From positions 32,010-96,009 of the forward strand of contig JAPJRC010000003.1 in the NCBI GenBank assembly GCA_030824805.1: a stretch of 64,000 nt of DNA. The letters run 5' to 3'. Positions 46,528-59,579 of this stretch are shown in pieces. The notes under the pieces are model-generated. The model ran no database searches and was not told where the DNA came from. It saw nothing but the letters and a program-made list of their open reading frames with translations. Numbering within the stretch: the stretch's first letter is position 1; every line of letters starts with the position of its first letter. Origin of the DNA: Micavibrio sp. (GTDB lineage: Bacteria; Pseudomonadota; Alphaproteobacteria; Micavibrionales; Micavibrionaceae). Position numbers and translations under genes: made by a program.

Positions 46528-47159
46528 ATGAAACATCTCTGCATTCTTTCTCTGCTTACAGGCATTTCCGTTATATCCGCTGTGCCGGCGCAGGCGCGTG
46601 ATCTAGGGGATGGCTGGCTTGCCAAAGAGCGTTTCCAGATACGCGGGCGCGTCCTTGGCGTTGTGCCCGACGAAGACAGTGATGTGGATATCGGCGGCGA
46701 GGCAAAGGTCGGAAACGCGGTTACCCCCGAACTCGATCTCACATATTTCATCACCGATCATATCGGTGTGGAAGCCATCGCAGGCACGGCGCAACACAAG
46801 CTTACCTATACGGGCGATGTCGATCTTGGCGACACGTGGATTTTGCCGCCGACCGTTACGTTGCAATACCACTTCACGCCGGACAATGCCTTCAGCCCGT
46901 ATGTCGGTGCGGGTATCAATTATTCGTATTTCTATGGAGAGGAAGAGGGTGCCGGATTTACGGATCTCGAACTCGATGGCGGTTTTGGCTGGGCCCTGCA
47001 GGCGGGTGCCGATTACTGGATAACGCCGAACTGGGGCCTCAATCTCGATGTGAGAAAATCTTTCTCGACGTCGATGCCAAGCTGAACGACGGCGCCGTTA
47101 ACGCGGACGTCGAACACGATCCATGGCTTATCGGTGCGGGCGTTTCGTTCCGGTTCTAG
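46528..47159 (+). CDS. OmpW-family outer-membrane protein, frameshifted near the end
   Basis: The ATG at 46528, with AAGGGGG upstream, opens a signal peptide (ends VPAQA) and an eight-stranded OmpW-like barrel: FQIRGRVLGVVPDEDSD, YFITDHIGVEAIAGT and YVGAGINYSYFYGEE. The open frame stops early at 47085 after a nonsense tail. Adding one A to the AAAA run at 47055-47058 restores WGLNLDVRKIFLDVDAKLN and a normal end, GAGVSFRF, with terminal phenylalanine. The restored length is 210 residues, typical of OmpW. This is most easily a sequencing deletion; a recent inactivating mutation is the alternative. It converges on the HisN-like gene with a 4-base overlap. Confidence 0.85.
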
Positions 47160-47920
47160 GACAGAAGCTTGATAAAGTCATCCTTGCGGGCGGGATCACC
47201 GATCGCAAGGGTGCGGCCATCGGATTTGATGGTCAGCGGTGCGCCGGTCCAATCACCCATCCATCCGCCTGCGCCCTGTACAATCGGCACGAGGGCTGCG
47301 AAATCATACGGCGCCAGGAATTGTTCGACCACACAATCCATCCATCCGTTGGCAAGCAGGCCATAGGAATAGCAATCACCGCCCCAGACGAAATAATTGC
47401 ATTCGGCATAGATTTTTTTCCACAATGGATGTTCGCCATGCAGTTCGGACAATTGCGCGGGCGATGTGCTGGCAACGCGCGCGGCTTTCAAGCTTTCGCA
47501 TTTGCGCGTGACAACCTGTTTGCCGTTGAAGGTTGTTATCTCGGTGTCGCCCACCCAGCGTTCTTTCAGGATCGGCTGGTCGATCACGCCAAGAACCGGG
47601 ATGTCACCTTCGCAGAGCGCGATCAGCGTGCCGAAAGAGGGACGGCCCACAGTGAAAGATTTCGTGCCGTCGATAGGATCAAGAACCCAGGTAAAGCCGT
47701 TTTTGCTTTCCTTGGGGCCGTATTCTTCGCCGAGAATACCGTCATCGGGGCGCATCTCTTCGATAATCTTGCGCAGTTCGGCTTCAACGGCACGGTCGGC
47801 TATGGTGACAGGGGTTTCATCCGATTTGCTTTCGACCGCAAAATCCGTTCTGAAATAACGGGTTATGATCTTGCCGGATTCATCGGCCAGACGGTTCGCA
47901 AACGACAATAGCTCTTGCAT
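47156..47920 (-). CDS. Inositol-monophosphatase-family phosphatase (HisN-like histidinol phosphatase)
   Basis: A 254-residue Mg-dependent phosphatase. The metal site motifs are present: [21 protein letters not shown] and, near the end, [17 protein letters not shown]. Length and the [11 protein letters not shown] segment fit the HisN branch, which dephosphorylates histidinol phosphate, but inositol or other small phosphates cannot be excluded. The ATG at 47920 is preferred over the longer open frame, because the conserved domain starts there and AAAGAG precedes it. It is divergent from alaS. Confidence 0.88.
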   Translation of the reverse strand: MQELLSFANRLADESGKIITRYFRTDFAVESKSDETPVTIADRAVEAELRKIIEEMRPDDGILGEEYGPKESKNGFTWVLDPIDGTKSFTVGRPSFGTLIALCEGDIPVLGVIDQPILKERWVGDTEITTFNGKQVVTRKCESLKAARVASTSPAQLSELHGEHPLWKKIYAECNYFVWGGDCYSYGLLANGWMDCVVEQFLAPYDFAALVPIVQGAGGWMGDWTGAPLTIKSDGRTLAIGDPARKDDFIKLLS

Positions 47921-47983
47921 GAACGGCTCTTTTCGGGAATTAATGATTATCTTACAAAAACTTATAACCCATTGGGTCGTGTG

Positions 47984-50689
<2,706 letters not shown>

Positions 50690-50695
50690 GCAGGC

Positions 50696-52044
50696 TTAGA
50701 TTAACCTGAAATCGTGCGCAGCTTTCTTAAGCGCCTCTATCTGGTGGCCTTTGCTCTGCGGATTCTTTTTGGCGACTTTGTAATATTCGGCGACATCCTC
50801 CGGAGTCATGATCTTCGTGCTGTCATCTCTTATCGTGAAATGCGCAAGCGGATCGCCAAGTCTGATCTCTTCCGGCTTTTTAGCAATAGATTTCGGCATC
50901 GAGGCTTTCGCCAATTCATCCCAATAGGCACGAAGCGTATCTATAAATGCGACATCCTCTGCAGTCGCAGGTCCGATGCCGTCATATTTCCATTTGGTTG
51001 AAGAGCCGAAGCGCACGGCTATCGCATAGCGCTGGGTATGAGACCCGATTTAACAATCACATGCATGGGAAGCACACCGCTTTCCACAATGTGACGGGCG
51101 AGATCGCGGCTGCCGCCGCCAAAGCTCGGCACGACTTCCCGGATTGTGTGGCTGAGTTTGTCCGGGCTGGGCGGGGCGTGACGCTCAAGCGCTTCTCTTG
51201 ATATGAGTGCATTGAAGCCGCCTTGATCGTGAACGTGATCATACAGATCCTTGCCCAGATCTGTCAAAACCTGGGCGCGATCGTTCACCTTGCCCATACT
51301 CTTGCTGATGCTTCTGTTGAGTTCATGCGTGAAGGCGCATGACTGGAAGAATTGTGTCAGCACGCTTTGCGTCCGGCGGCCCATCGTCAGGAATCTGCGC
51401 GTCAGCTTATCAATATCCATTTGGTATTCATGTTCGGTCTTGATGCTGGCTATGATGGGAAGCCCGCCAAGCGGTTTGTCTTCCGGTACTTCCAGATGCC
51501 ATGCCGCCTTGTGCCCCCTGAACCCGTTCTTTTTCGGCGTGTGGAACAGATTGTTATGCGCCACAGTCAAGGGGTCCGATTCAATAGCGTTCAATGAACG
51601 CACCATGGCGTCCATGCTGGCTCTGTGCTTTCTTGGTGTCGTGCCGTTCAGGAACACGAACATGCCACGCAGATAATCTTTGTGCGTGTCGGCATGCTCC
51701 GGATTGAACTGGGATTTGCGCACCGCTGAGTCCAGATTTTTCACGCCTGTGACAATCATGACATCGGCCGCCGGGTATCTTTCCTGATACCATTGTTTAA
51801 AGCGCTGTGTGCCGTGTTCGAAAGTTTTCTCAAAATCCTGGTGGGGAACAACGACCGGATCAAATCCATTACGATGGCAGTAAGCCACCATTTCTTCCTG
51901 AAGGAGTTCTTCTGCCTGCTGCGCAAGCTCGCAATATTCCTGGGGCTTCATGCCAGCCATAGGTTGTACGGTAGAGTTCCATCCTTTGGACGGATTGTAT
52001 GGTCGTTCAACGGCATCTTGCCATGCTAAACGAAGTTCATTCAT
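50696..52044 (-). CDS. Hypothetical protein, frameshifted (two fragments)
   Basis: I do not recognise this protein. The first fragment runs 341 residues from the ATG at 52044 (MNELRLAWQDAVERPYN) to a TAG at 51019. The second is an open frame from about 51040 to 50696, containing FGSSTKWKYDGIGPATAEDV and ending HDFRLI. Adding one base to the CCC run at 51044-51046 joins them as VKSGSHTQRYAIAVRFGS, giving 449 residues. The protein is hydrophilic, with no signal peptide or membrane helix. It stands alone between alaS (convergent) and ndk (divergent). Function unknown. Confidence 0.65.
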
Positions 52045-52221
52045 CTCTCACATACCACTTATGCTAAAAAGTGATGTTAGAACTCTATTTATTAGATGGC
52101 AAGAAAAGAATCGGGAAAATGAGCGGGAAAATTAGAAATTTAGTAACTTTTAAGGGAAGAATTCATAGAAAATCAGAGATTCCCTGTGGATATTCATCGC
52201 CGCACTGCAGCGATAAATAGC

Positions 52222-52250
52222 TTGTCTTGCAAAGGAGCACTCGCTATAAG
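52222..52250 (+). promoter_or_regulatory. Sigma70-like promoter of ndk
   Basis: TTGTCT at 52222-52227 and TATAAG at 52245-52250, with the ideal 17-base spacer, matching 4 of 6 and 5 of 6 consensus bases. It lies 40 bases upstream of the ndk ATG. Confidence 0.5.
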
Positions 52251-52289
52251 GGGCGCACTTTAACGAACCAGAATTATAGAGGTAAACCC

Positions 52290-52712
52290 ATGGCTCTTGA
52301 GCGCACCTTTTCCATCATCAAGCCGGACGCCACGCGCCGCAACCTGACGGGCGCTATCAACGCAAAATTCGAGGCATCGGGCCTTCGCATTGTGGCGCAG
52401 CGCCGTATCAAGATGAGCCGCGCACAAGCCGAGAAATTCTATGAAGTGCACAAAGAGCGCCCGTTCTATGGCGAACTGGTGGATTTCATGATTTCCGAGC
52501 CGGTGGTTGTTCAGATTCTGGAAGGCGAGAACGCCGTTCTTAAAAACCGCGAAGTCATGGGCGCGACGAACCCGAAAGAGGCTGCCGAAGGCACGATCCG
52601 TAAAGAGTTCGCACTCTCCATCGGCGAAAACTCGGTCCACGGTTCCGACAGCCTTGAGAACGCGAAAATAGAAATCGCGCAATTCTTCAGCAACGACGAA
52701 ATCCCCGGTTAA
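52290..52712 (+). CDS. ndk: Nucleoside-diphosphate kinase
   Basis: A 140-residue kinase that balances nucleoside triphosphates by a phospho-histidine relay. It starts with [15 protein letters not shown]. The catalytic histidine is H117 in NSVHGSDS, the same number as in E. coli. Length is standard. AGAGGT precedes the ATG at 52290. It converges on the hybrid kinase gene, 9 bases away. Confidence 0.97.
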   Translation: MALERTFSIIKPDATRRNLTGAINAKFEASGLRIVAQRRIKMSRAQAEKFYEVHKERPFYGELVDFMISEPVVVQILEGENAVLKNREVMGATNPKEAAEGTIRKEFALSIGENSVHGSDSLENAKIEIAQFFSNDEIPG

Positions 52713-52721
52713 CAGGGTTCT

Positions 52722-55700
52722 TTAAAGAGCAGACCATTCTTTCAAGGCGTTTTGCGCCCGCATGCTTGCGTCGGGCAGCGATCCGACCAACGGACCGAGA
52801 TCGGATGTTTCTGCATTTTTGGCCTTGCGTTCCGCCTGTGCGGCGATAGAGCTGATTTCCACGAGACCGAAATTGCCCGCCATGCCCTTGAGCTCGTGCG
52901 CGCGCGCGGCGAGGGTGACGAGATCGTTCTGTTTCGAAGCATCCTGCATCGCCTGCAGTATTTCTTCGGTCTTTACTATCAATTCGGTTAAAAGATCACC
53001 CAATTGTTTGGCACCGATCGTGTCTTTCAGGCTTTGCAGCATGTCGGGGTTAAAGACGTTCTTGTCCAGATTCGCGGCTTCCGCCTTACGCGCCTGCTCG
53101 GCAAAGTCTTCCGCGGACATGGCGAACGGATCGGGGGCCGATGTTTCAGGCATACGGATTTCGCGTTCGAACGATTTGCGCGCAACTTCGTTTACGATGT
53201 TGCGTAGCTGTTCGGCCTCGATCGGCTTCGCAATAAATCCGCTCATACCGTCGGCGAGATAACGCTCGCGGTCTTCTTTTGCAATGTTGCCTGTCATGGC
53301 GATGACTGGTATCGCTGCCTTCGTGCGGTCGCGGTGCTCCCGCAGTTGTTTTGTGGCCATGTTGCCGGGCATACTGGGGAGTTCGATATCCATGAAAATA
53401 AGATCGAAAGCATCCTGATTGATTTTCGCCAGCGCTTCTTCTGCGCTCGAGGCGGTTAGTATTTCATGCCCGTTCTGTTCAAGGAATCCTATCACGACTT
53501 TGCGTGTAATAGCGTTGTCATCGACGACAAGAATACGAATGCGGGCCGATACAGGCGCCTGAGGGGTTTGCACGGTTTTCTCACTGACGCTCGCAGCCAG
53601 ACCGCGCTCCATTTCCAGCGTAAAGAAGAATGTACTGCCTTCGCCTTCCTTGCTGTTGATGTTGATGGCGCTGCCCATCGTTTCGATAAGGCCTTTTGAA
53701 ATGGCAAGACCGAGACCGGTGCCGCCGAATTTCCGGTTGATGGATGAATTTGCCTGTCCAAACGGTGTGAACAAATTTTTCTTGGCTTCGGCGGAAATGC
53801 CAATGCCGGTATCCTGTATGGCAAAATAAATCATGAATTTATCGTCTTTGGGATTTTGATCATTCTGTCCCATGTTTTTGACGAGGAGCGTTACTTCGCC
53901 GTGCTGCGTGAATTTTATCGCGTTACCCATAAGATTCAGAAGAACCTGGCGCAAACGGGTAGGGTCTCCCTTGACGAATTTTGGAAGATCGTCGTCCATG
54001 CGTGCCGAAAGGGAAATGCCTTTCTCAACGGCGTGGCCCGACATAAGCGTAATGACGCCCTGGATCAGTCTGTGCAAATCAAAGCTGATATTCTCGAGTT
54101 CTATTTTCCCGCGCTGGATACGTTCGAAATCGAGGATGTCGTTCAAAAGCGCCATCATGGCTTCGCTTGATTCCTGGATTGTCAGGACGTAGTCGCGCTG
54201 CTGCTTTGTGATGCTGGAGTCGAGTAGCATGCGCACCATGCCCATTACGCCCGTCATGGGCGTTCTGATCTCGTGGCTGACGACAGCTAGGAAAGCGGAT
54301 TTTGCGCGGTTTGCTTCATCGGCAGCTTCCTTGGCCTGACGCATCTCATTAACACGTTCTGTTTCGCGTGCACGGAATTCGGCAAGAAGCTCGCGCTCTT
54401 TTTCTATGACTTTCAGCAGGCGGCTATGGTCGGCCGTATCTTTCGTTTCGCGAAGTTTCGAGAAATCAAGTTCGCCTTTTTCAACGCGCTGTTCGGTTGC
54501 CGCACCTTCTTCGGAAGAATATTTGAGATGGTTGGCGACGATCATGAACAATCCCTGAAAAGCAACCGAGTACCAAAGGGAATTCACCACGAAGGGGTCT
54601 TGCGGCAGAATGTGCAAGAAGCTGGCGATAATCGCCAAAAGCGCAGCGACCGGAAAAACGCTGCCGATAAAATACAGGCGGTATCCGGGCCTGCGGGATA
54701 TGGATTGTGCGAAAGCCATCAGGCAAAGGATGGTGAATGTTATAAACGGCGCACCGTATAATAGCGAAAATTGTGTGAGCCCGCCGCTTACAGGCAAAAG
54801 GAAGGACAGGGCCGTTGTTATAATGTTAAGCCACGTGAGGCCGTATAATATATATTTCTCGGTAAAGCTGCCTTGCTCGATATTGAAAAAATGCTTGGTA
54901 AGCATGATCGAGAAAAGCATGTATCCGAGCATCATTACGGGTATTAGCATGTCAAACACGTCGAACCCGATGCGCGAGCCCATACGTTCAGTGACAGTCC
55001 AGACGACGAGCATATAAACAAAGAATGCGGAGAAAATAAAAAGAGAGCGTTCACCGCGCGATAGCGCGGATGAAAACAGATAAATCGCAAACGCCAGCAG
55101 GAAAAAGCTGTATATCGCGTACGGTGTCAGCAGCGATCCGCTATGGGCTATAAATGCAGGATTGCTGTAAATCTTTAAGGGAATAACTGAAGGCTTGCCC
55201 GCAGAAGGGACTATGTTCAGCAGCAGGAATTTCTGCGTGTTGGTTGGGATATTAAATTTGAAAGCCCCATCATTGCTAAGCGTTCCTATTTCTTGCACAG
55301 ATGCGCGGCCATCTTGCGTAAAGGTCATTTCATAAGCGTTCGCACTGCGTATATAGCCCAAACGACCTTCTGAACGTGTACCGATATCGACAACCCAATC
55401 CTGTTCACGGGCGCTGTTTATCGCGCGAATTGTCAACCAATGGGATTTCCCGTCATAGCCGAGATTTATGACGTCATCTTTGGGAACCGTACCGCTTAAA
55501 ATTCTTCCGTTGCTCGATTCTATGCTTTGCGGTGTGACCGAGCCGTCTTCATCACGCTGTACGAGAACATGGGGGGCCAGCAACAATTCATCTGTTGTGT
55601 CGGTCAGCGCCACAGGTTGGAGGACGCCATCTTGTGCGAACACGAGAGACGCCCCGGACAAAACAAGCAATACCGACAGGGCACACATAAGTATGCCTGT

Positions 55701-55760
55701 ACGGGTCACGGATACAATGCCGCAGGTTTTTTGCCAGTTTTTCAAGCTTGTAAAAGCCAT
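52722..55760 (-). CDS. 7TMR-DISM hybrid histidine kinase with REC and HPt
   Basis: A 1,012-residue sensor. A signal peptide or first helix (about 20-43) is followed by a periplasmic 7TMR-DISM extracellular domain (about 55-200). Seven transmembrane helices span about 210-410. A coiled coil leads to HisKA with H496 in [12 protein letters not shown], and HATPase_c has DTGIGISAEAKKNLF and GGTGLGLAISKGL. A receiver follows with D791 in FMDIELPSMPG, and an HPt with H955 in RAHELKGMAGNFG. All relay steps are thus on one chain. DISM domains often bind carbohydrate-like ligands, but the ligand is unknown here. No response regulator sits next to it. Confidence 0.92.
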   Translation of the reverse strand: MAFTSLKNWQKTCGIVSVTRTGILMCALSVLLVLSGASLVFAQDGVLQPVALTDTTDELLLAPHVLVQRDEDGSVTPQSIESSNGRILSGTVPKDDVINLGYDGKSHWLTIRAINSAREQDWVVDIGTRSEGRLGYIRSANAYEMTFTQDGRASVQEIGTLSNDGAFKFNIPTNTQKFLLLNIVPSAGKPSVIPLKIYSNPAFIAHSGSLLTPYAIYSFFLLAFAIYLFSSALSRGERSLFIFSAFFVYMLVVWTVTERMGSRIGFDVFDMLIPVMMLGYMLFSIMLTKHFFNIEQGSFTEKYILYGLTWLNIITTALSFLLPVSGGLTQFSLLYGAPFITFTILCLMAFAQSISRRPGYRLYFIGSVFPVAALLAIIASFLHILPQDPFVVNSLWYSVAFQGLFMIVANHLKYSSEEGAATEQRVEKGELDFSKLRETKDTADHSRLLKVIEKERELLAEFRARETERVNEMRQAKEAADEANRAKSAFLAVVSHEIRTPMTGVMGMVRMLLDSSITKQQRDYVLTIQESSEAMMALLNDILDFERIQRGKIELENISFDLHRLIQGVITLMSGHAVEKGISLSARMDDDLPKFVKGDPTRLRQVLLNLMGNAIKFTQHGEVTLLVKNMGQNDQNPKDDKFMIYFAIQDTGIGISAEAKKNLFTPFGQANSSINRKFGGTGLGLAISKGLIETMGSAININSKEGEGSTFFFTLEMERGLAASVSEKTVQTPQAPVSARIRILVVDDNAITRKVVIGFLEQNGHEILTASSAEEALAKINQDAFDLIFMDIELPSMPGNMATKQLREHRDRTKAAIPVIAMTGNIAKEDRERYLADGMSGFIAKPIEAEQLRNIVNEVARKSFEREIRMPETSAPDPFAMSAEDFAEQARKAEAANLDKNVFNPDMLQSLKDTIGAKQLGDLLTELIVKTEEILQAMQDASKQNDLVTLAARAHELKGMAGNFGLVEISSIAAQAERKAKNAETSDLGPLVGSLPDASMRAQNALKEWSAL

Positions 55761-55859
55761 AATCGTTTTCGTCCTTGCGGTGCGCGAAACACGCCTCCAC
55801 CGTCCATCATGCGATGAAATGGTTACGAAAACATAAAGACTTAGATGGTTAAAGGATTA

Positions 55860-56009
55860 TTAACCGACGAGGAAAAAAGCCATCAAGCCGAGCACGATGA
55901 CAGAGGCGATTACGCCAAATTTCGTTGCCTGGGTAAAATTATGCCAAAGCTGCTGGGAGTGCTTAAGCGCCTGAGGATCGACTTCAACGGGAACGTGGTG
56001 ATGGCCCAT
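55860..56009 (-). CDS. aa3-type cytochrome c oxidase subunit IV (49 residues)
   Basis: A 49-residue protein beginning MGHHHVPVEVDPQAL. It has a soluble HxxxWHNFTQATKFG segment and one C-terminal membrane helix ending LMAFFLVG. This is the plan of the bacterial aa3-type cytochrome oxidase subunit IV family (PF07835), a small structural subunit of the terminal oxidase. AAGGAA precedes the ATG at 56009. It sits between purM and the DISM kinase, on the same strand and away from any other oxidase gene in the window. Confidence 0.82.
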   Translation of the reverse strand: MGHHHVPVEVDPQALKHSQQLWHNFTQATKFGVIASVIVLGLMAFFLVG

Positions 56010-56049
56010 GGGAAATTCCTTTTTAGTTCTTATTCTATTGAAACAGATT

Positions 56050-57114
56050 TCAGGCGAGCAGGGAAGCCTCGTTGTCTATGGCAACCTGTGGACCGTCGGA
56101 CCCCTTGCGGGCTGTGACCATGCCGATTTTGTGCGCGGTTTCGCCGTTTTCGGCCAGAATTTTGATGATCTCGTCGGCTTTGGCCGCATCGACCACCACG
56201 ACCATACCGATGCCGCAGTTAAAGGTGCGGGCCATATCGGCGGCTTCCATCTTGCCGGATTGGGCGAGCCAGCCGAAAATGCCGGGACGTGGCCAGTTTT
56301 GTGCGTCCAGGGACACACACACATTGGCAGGAAGCACGCGCGGAATATTTTCCGTGAGGCCTCCGCCTGTAATATGGGCCATACCTTTGACGCCGCCAGT
56401 TTTCAGCGCCTTCAGCAATGGTTTCACATAAATTCTGGTTGGGGCAAGCAGGACATCGCCCATCGTTTTGCCGGCTTCGAACGGTGCCGGGGTTTCATAG
56501 GTAACGCCGGCGTCCTTCACGATTTTGCGGACGAGCGAATAGCCGTTGGAATGAACGCCGGACGAGGGCAGGCCCAACACGACATCGCCTTCGGCAATTG
56601 TTTCACCCGTAAGAATCTGGTCGCGTTCCACAGCGCCCACCGTAAAGCCCGCGAGGTCGTAATCGCCTTCGCCGTACATGCCCGGCATTTCTGCCGTCTC
56701 GCCGCCGATAAGACCGCAGCCCGCAAGCTCACATCCCTTGGCAATTCCTTCGATCACCTGTTGCGCCACGCCGACTTCGAGTTTACCGGTGGCAAAATAG
56801 TCGAGGAAGAAGAGGGGTTCCGCGCCCTGTACGATCAGATCGTTCACACACATGGCGACGAGGTCTATACCGATCGTATCGTGACGCTTGGCGTCGATGG
56901 CGATTTTGATTTTTGTGCCGACGCCATCCGTAGAGGAAACCAGAATAGGGTCATTGTATCCGGCCGCTTTCGGGTCGAACATAGCGCCGAAACCACCAAG
57001 GCCGCCCATCATTCCGCTACGGGCCGTTCGCTTTACCGCGGGCTTGATCTTTTCGACCAGCTCGGCCCCTGCATCGATATCCACACCGGCTTCTTTATAG
57101 GCGCTTTGTTTCAT
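56050..57114 (-). CDS. purM: Phosphoribosylformylglycinamidine cyclo-ligase
   Basis: A 354-residue AIR synthetase of purine synthesis. Diagnostic segments are [49 protein letters not shown] and [16 protein letters not shown]. The length is normal. It is divergent from the DUF2066 gene with 63 bases between starts, an arrangement common in alphaproteobacteria. Confidence 0.97.
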   Translation of the reverse strand: MKQSAYKEAGVDIDAGAELVEKIKPAVKRTARSGMMGGLGGFGAMFDPKAAGYNDPILVSSTDGVGTKIKIAIDAKRHDTIGIDLVAMCVNDLIVQGAEPLFFLDYFATGKLEVGVAQQVIEGIAKGCELAGCGLIGGETAEMPGMYGEGDYDLAGFTVGAVERDQILTGETIAEGDVVLGLPSSGVHSNGYSLVRKIVKDAGVTYETPAPFEAGKTMGDVLLAPTRIYVKPLLKALKTGGVKGMAHITGGGLTENIPRVLPANVCVSLDAQNWPRPGIFGWLAQSGKMEAADMARTFNCGIGMVVVVDAAKADEIIKILAENGETAHKIGMVTARKGSDGPQVAIDNEASLLA

Positions 57115-57177
57115 GTTGGTTTCCGAAGATTTTCACGTTATAAAATTGCCACACTCCCACAATAGGATAAAAGGACC

Positions 57178-58425
57178 ATGGCCGCCCCAATCTATAAGCA
57201 ATCCATGCCCGTGCGTACAGCATTTTATATGCTTTTGGCGGCCTTTTTCATGGTCGTTTCGCCGCTTTCATACGCCGAAACCAACCCTGCCTATACGGTT
57301 GAGGGGGTCGAAGTGGACGTTACGGCTGAAAATGCGGTCAAGGCCCGCGAAAAAGCCGTGGATGAGGCGCAGGTCAAGGCTTACAAGATGCTGGCCGAAC
57401 GCTTCCTGGGTGCGCAGGCCATGCAGACCTTTGTCGTGCCGGACCCGATCACCGTGTCCACACTGGTGCAGGACTTCGAGGTTACCAAGGAGCAGCTTTC
57501 GAGCAAACGTTACAAAGGCACCTATACGGTGCGCTTCCGCCCCAACGCCATGAAGACGTCCATGGCGACCAAGGGAATCTCTTATTCCGATGCGCCGAAA
57601 AAGCCTGTTCTGGTGTTGCCGTTTTATCAGGTCGGTGGACAGACGGTGCTGTGGTCGGACGCCAACCCATGGATGACGGCATGGCGCAGTTTTTCATCGA
57701 CCACCAACGCGGTCATCCCTATCGGTGATGCGAACGACATAGCGCAAGTAAGCGATGCAGACGGCCTTCAATACGATCCCGTCGAGGTGCAGGAGCTGGC
57801 TTCCCGTTACGGCGCAGACGATGTCGCCATCGTGCTGGCTTCACCAGAGCCTACCGGCGCGCAGGGCAGGCTGGTTGTCAATGTGTACAGCAACAATTTC
57901 GAAGGGCCTGTTTTCGTGCGCAAGCTGGTTGTCGATCAGAAGCCGGGCGAAGACCAGAACACGCTGTTCCAGCGTACGGCCGGACAGGTCCGCGCATTCC
58001 TCACTGATAGCTGGAAAGCCAACGCTGCTTATAACCCTGCCACGGCACAACAAGCACCAGCCACAACAACCGTAACCACTGTGTATGGCCGCCAGCCGCC
58101 GCAGATGCCGGTCACCCAACAGCCCGCGCCCGTGCCTTACACACGCACGGCGTTGGGGCCTTCCAAAAACTATGCGGCGCGCGCGCGTTTTGCCTCCGTG
58201 CAGGACTGGGTGCGTATGAAAAACACGCTGGACCGCGTGTATGGCATGCAGGCGGTTATGATTAAATCCCTGACTTCGCGTGAAGCATTGCTGGATATAC
58301 GCTACGCAGGCGATCTGCCATCGCTGCAACTGGCACTACAGAACGCGGGTGTCATGCTGCGCGGCGCACAGGACGGCACGCTGGAAATATATTCGGGTGC
58401 CAGCACAACACCGGTTTACAGATAA
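57178..58425 (+). CDS. DUF2066 domain-containing exported protein
   Basis: A 415-residue protein of the DUF2066 family. A signal peptide ends near PLSYA-ET. The domain begins YTVEGVEVDVTAENAVKAREKA and contains KPVLVLPFYQVGGQTVLW. A Pro/Gln/Thr-rich linker (about 290-325) separates a small C-terminal domain. Function is not established. It is the first of three co-directional genes (DUF2066, AI-2E-type permease, hdaA) that recur together in alphaproteobacteria. The ATG at 57178 has AAAGGA very close; an ATG at 57205 would keep the signal peptide intact. Confidence 0.88.
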   Translation: MAAPIYKQSMPVRTAFYMLLAAFFMVVSPLSYAETNPAYTVEGVEVDVTAENAVKAREKAVDEAQVKAYKMLAERFLGAQAMQTFVVPDPITVSTLVQDFEVTKEQLSSKRYKGTYTVRFRPNAMKTSMATKGISYSDAPKKPVLVLPFYQVGGQTVLWSDANPWMTAWRSFSSTTNAVIPIGDANDIAQVSDADGLQYDPVEVQELASRYGADDVAIVLASPEPTGAQGRLVVNVYSNNFEGPVFVRKLVVDQKPGEDQNTLFQRTAGQVRAFLTDSWKANAAYNPATAQQAPATTTVTTVYGRQPPQMPVTQQPAPVPYTRTALGPSKNYAARARFASVQDWVRMKNTLDRVYGMQAVMIKSLTSREALLDIRYAGDLPSLQLALQNAGVMLRGAQDGTLEIYSGASTTPVYR

Positions 58426-58444
58426 AGAAAGAAGAGAGACGGAC

Positions 58445-59578
58445 ATGGCACTGACAACAGCAGGCAAGGCCGGATTCTGGGCTGGATTTTTCGCCCTTTT
58501 CATAGCTTTTATCTGGATTTTCAATTCCATCCTCACCCCGTTTATTTTGGGTATCGCGATCGCGTATTTGCTCGATCCGGTTATGCGCAAAATGTCGCAG
58601 AGGCAAATTCCGCGTTGGGCAAGCTCGTTGTTTATACTCACGCTGTTCTTCGGCACGTTGAGCCTTTTGTTCATCCTTCTGGCGCCGCTCGCTTTCAAGC
58701 AGGCGCAGCAGCTTATCGAACGCATTCCAAACTACGTCCAGAACATCATGGATTATGCGGGGCCGTATCTTTCGTGGATTCAGGATCGCGTGGGGCCGGA
58801 TTATATCGAACAGCTTAATGAATATATGAAAGGCAACGCGGATTCGCTCGTCGGTGTTACGGGCGGTATTATGGGCGGCGTTGCGGCCGGCGGGAAATTC
58901 GTTGTCGAGGCGGCAACCACATTGGCGCTAACGCCTCTTGTCGCGTTTTTCATGATGGTGGAATGGCCGAACATAGTTAAATGGGTGGAAAGCCTGTATC
59001 CGCGTCAGCATGCGGCACTGATCCGGTCGTTGCTGAAACAGATCGACACGAAAGTGGCGGGCTTTATTCGTGGCCAGATCATTGTCGCGTTCCTGCTCGG
59101 TATTATATATGCGATTGCGCTGGCGATTGCGGGTCTGGATTACGGATTCCTGATCGGCATAGGCGCCGGTATTTTCTCCATCATTCCGCTGGTCGGTTCC
59201 ACGCTCGGCCTTGTTGTCGGTGTTGTCATTGCGTGGTTCCAGACAGGCGATCTTGTCTATGTCGGTATTATCGGCGCGATCTTTATGGCGGGCCAGTTTA
59301 TCGAAGGAAACTTTCTCTCGCCCAAAGTGGTCGGTGATTCCGTTGGCCTGCATCCTTTGTGGGTTATCTTTGCGCTGCTCGCGGGGGGATCGCTCTTCGG
59401 CATTGTCGGTATGCTGCTCGCCGTGCCTGTTGCGGCCGTGATAGGTGTGCTGTCCAGCTTTGCGATCGACCGTTACAAGGCAAGCCCGCTTTACCTGCGC
59501 GATCCTGAAGAAATAGCCATCATTATGCCTGACGAGGTCAGCAGCATAATTATCATCGATGAGGGCAAGGATGCCTGA
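58445..59578 (+). CDS. AI-2E family transporter (PerM-like permease)
   Basis: A 377-residue inner-membrane protein with about eight helices. Family features are the N-terminal PFILGIAIAYLLDPVMR, the amphipathic central region, IRGQIIVAFLLGIIYAIALA and FSIIPLVGSTLGLVVG. Also present is the C-terminal block FIEGNFLSPKVVGDSVGLHP. Family members export diverse small molecules; AI-2 itself is not implied. It begins 19 bases after the DUF2066 gene and overlaps or abuts hdaA. Confidence 0.92.
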   Translation: MALTTAGKAGFWAGFFALFIAFIWIFNSILTPFILGIAIAYLLDPVMRKMSQRQIPRWASSLFILTLFFGTLSLLFILLAPLAFKQAQQLIERIPNYVQNIMDYAGPYLSWIQDRVGPDYIEQLNEYMKGNADSLVGVTGGIMGGVAAGGKFVVEAATTLALTPLVAFFMMVEWPNIVKWVESLYPRQHAALIRSLLKQIDTKVAGFIRGQIIVAFLLGIIYAIALAIAGLDYGFLIGIGAGIFSIIPLVGSTLGLVVGVVIAWFQTGDLVYVGIIGAIFMAGQFIEGNFLSPKVVGDSVGLHPLWVIFALLAGGSLFGIVGMLLAVPVAAVIGVLSSFAIDRYKASPLYLRDPEEIAIIMPDEVSSIIIIDEGKDA

Positions 59579-59579
59579 A

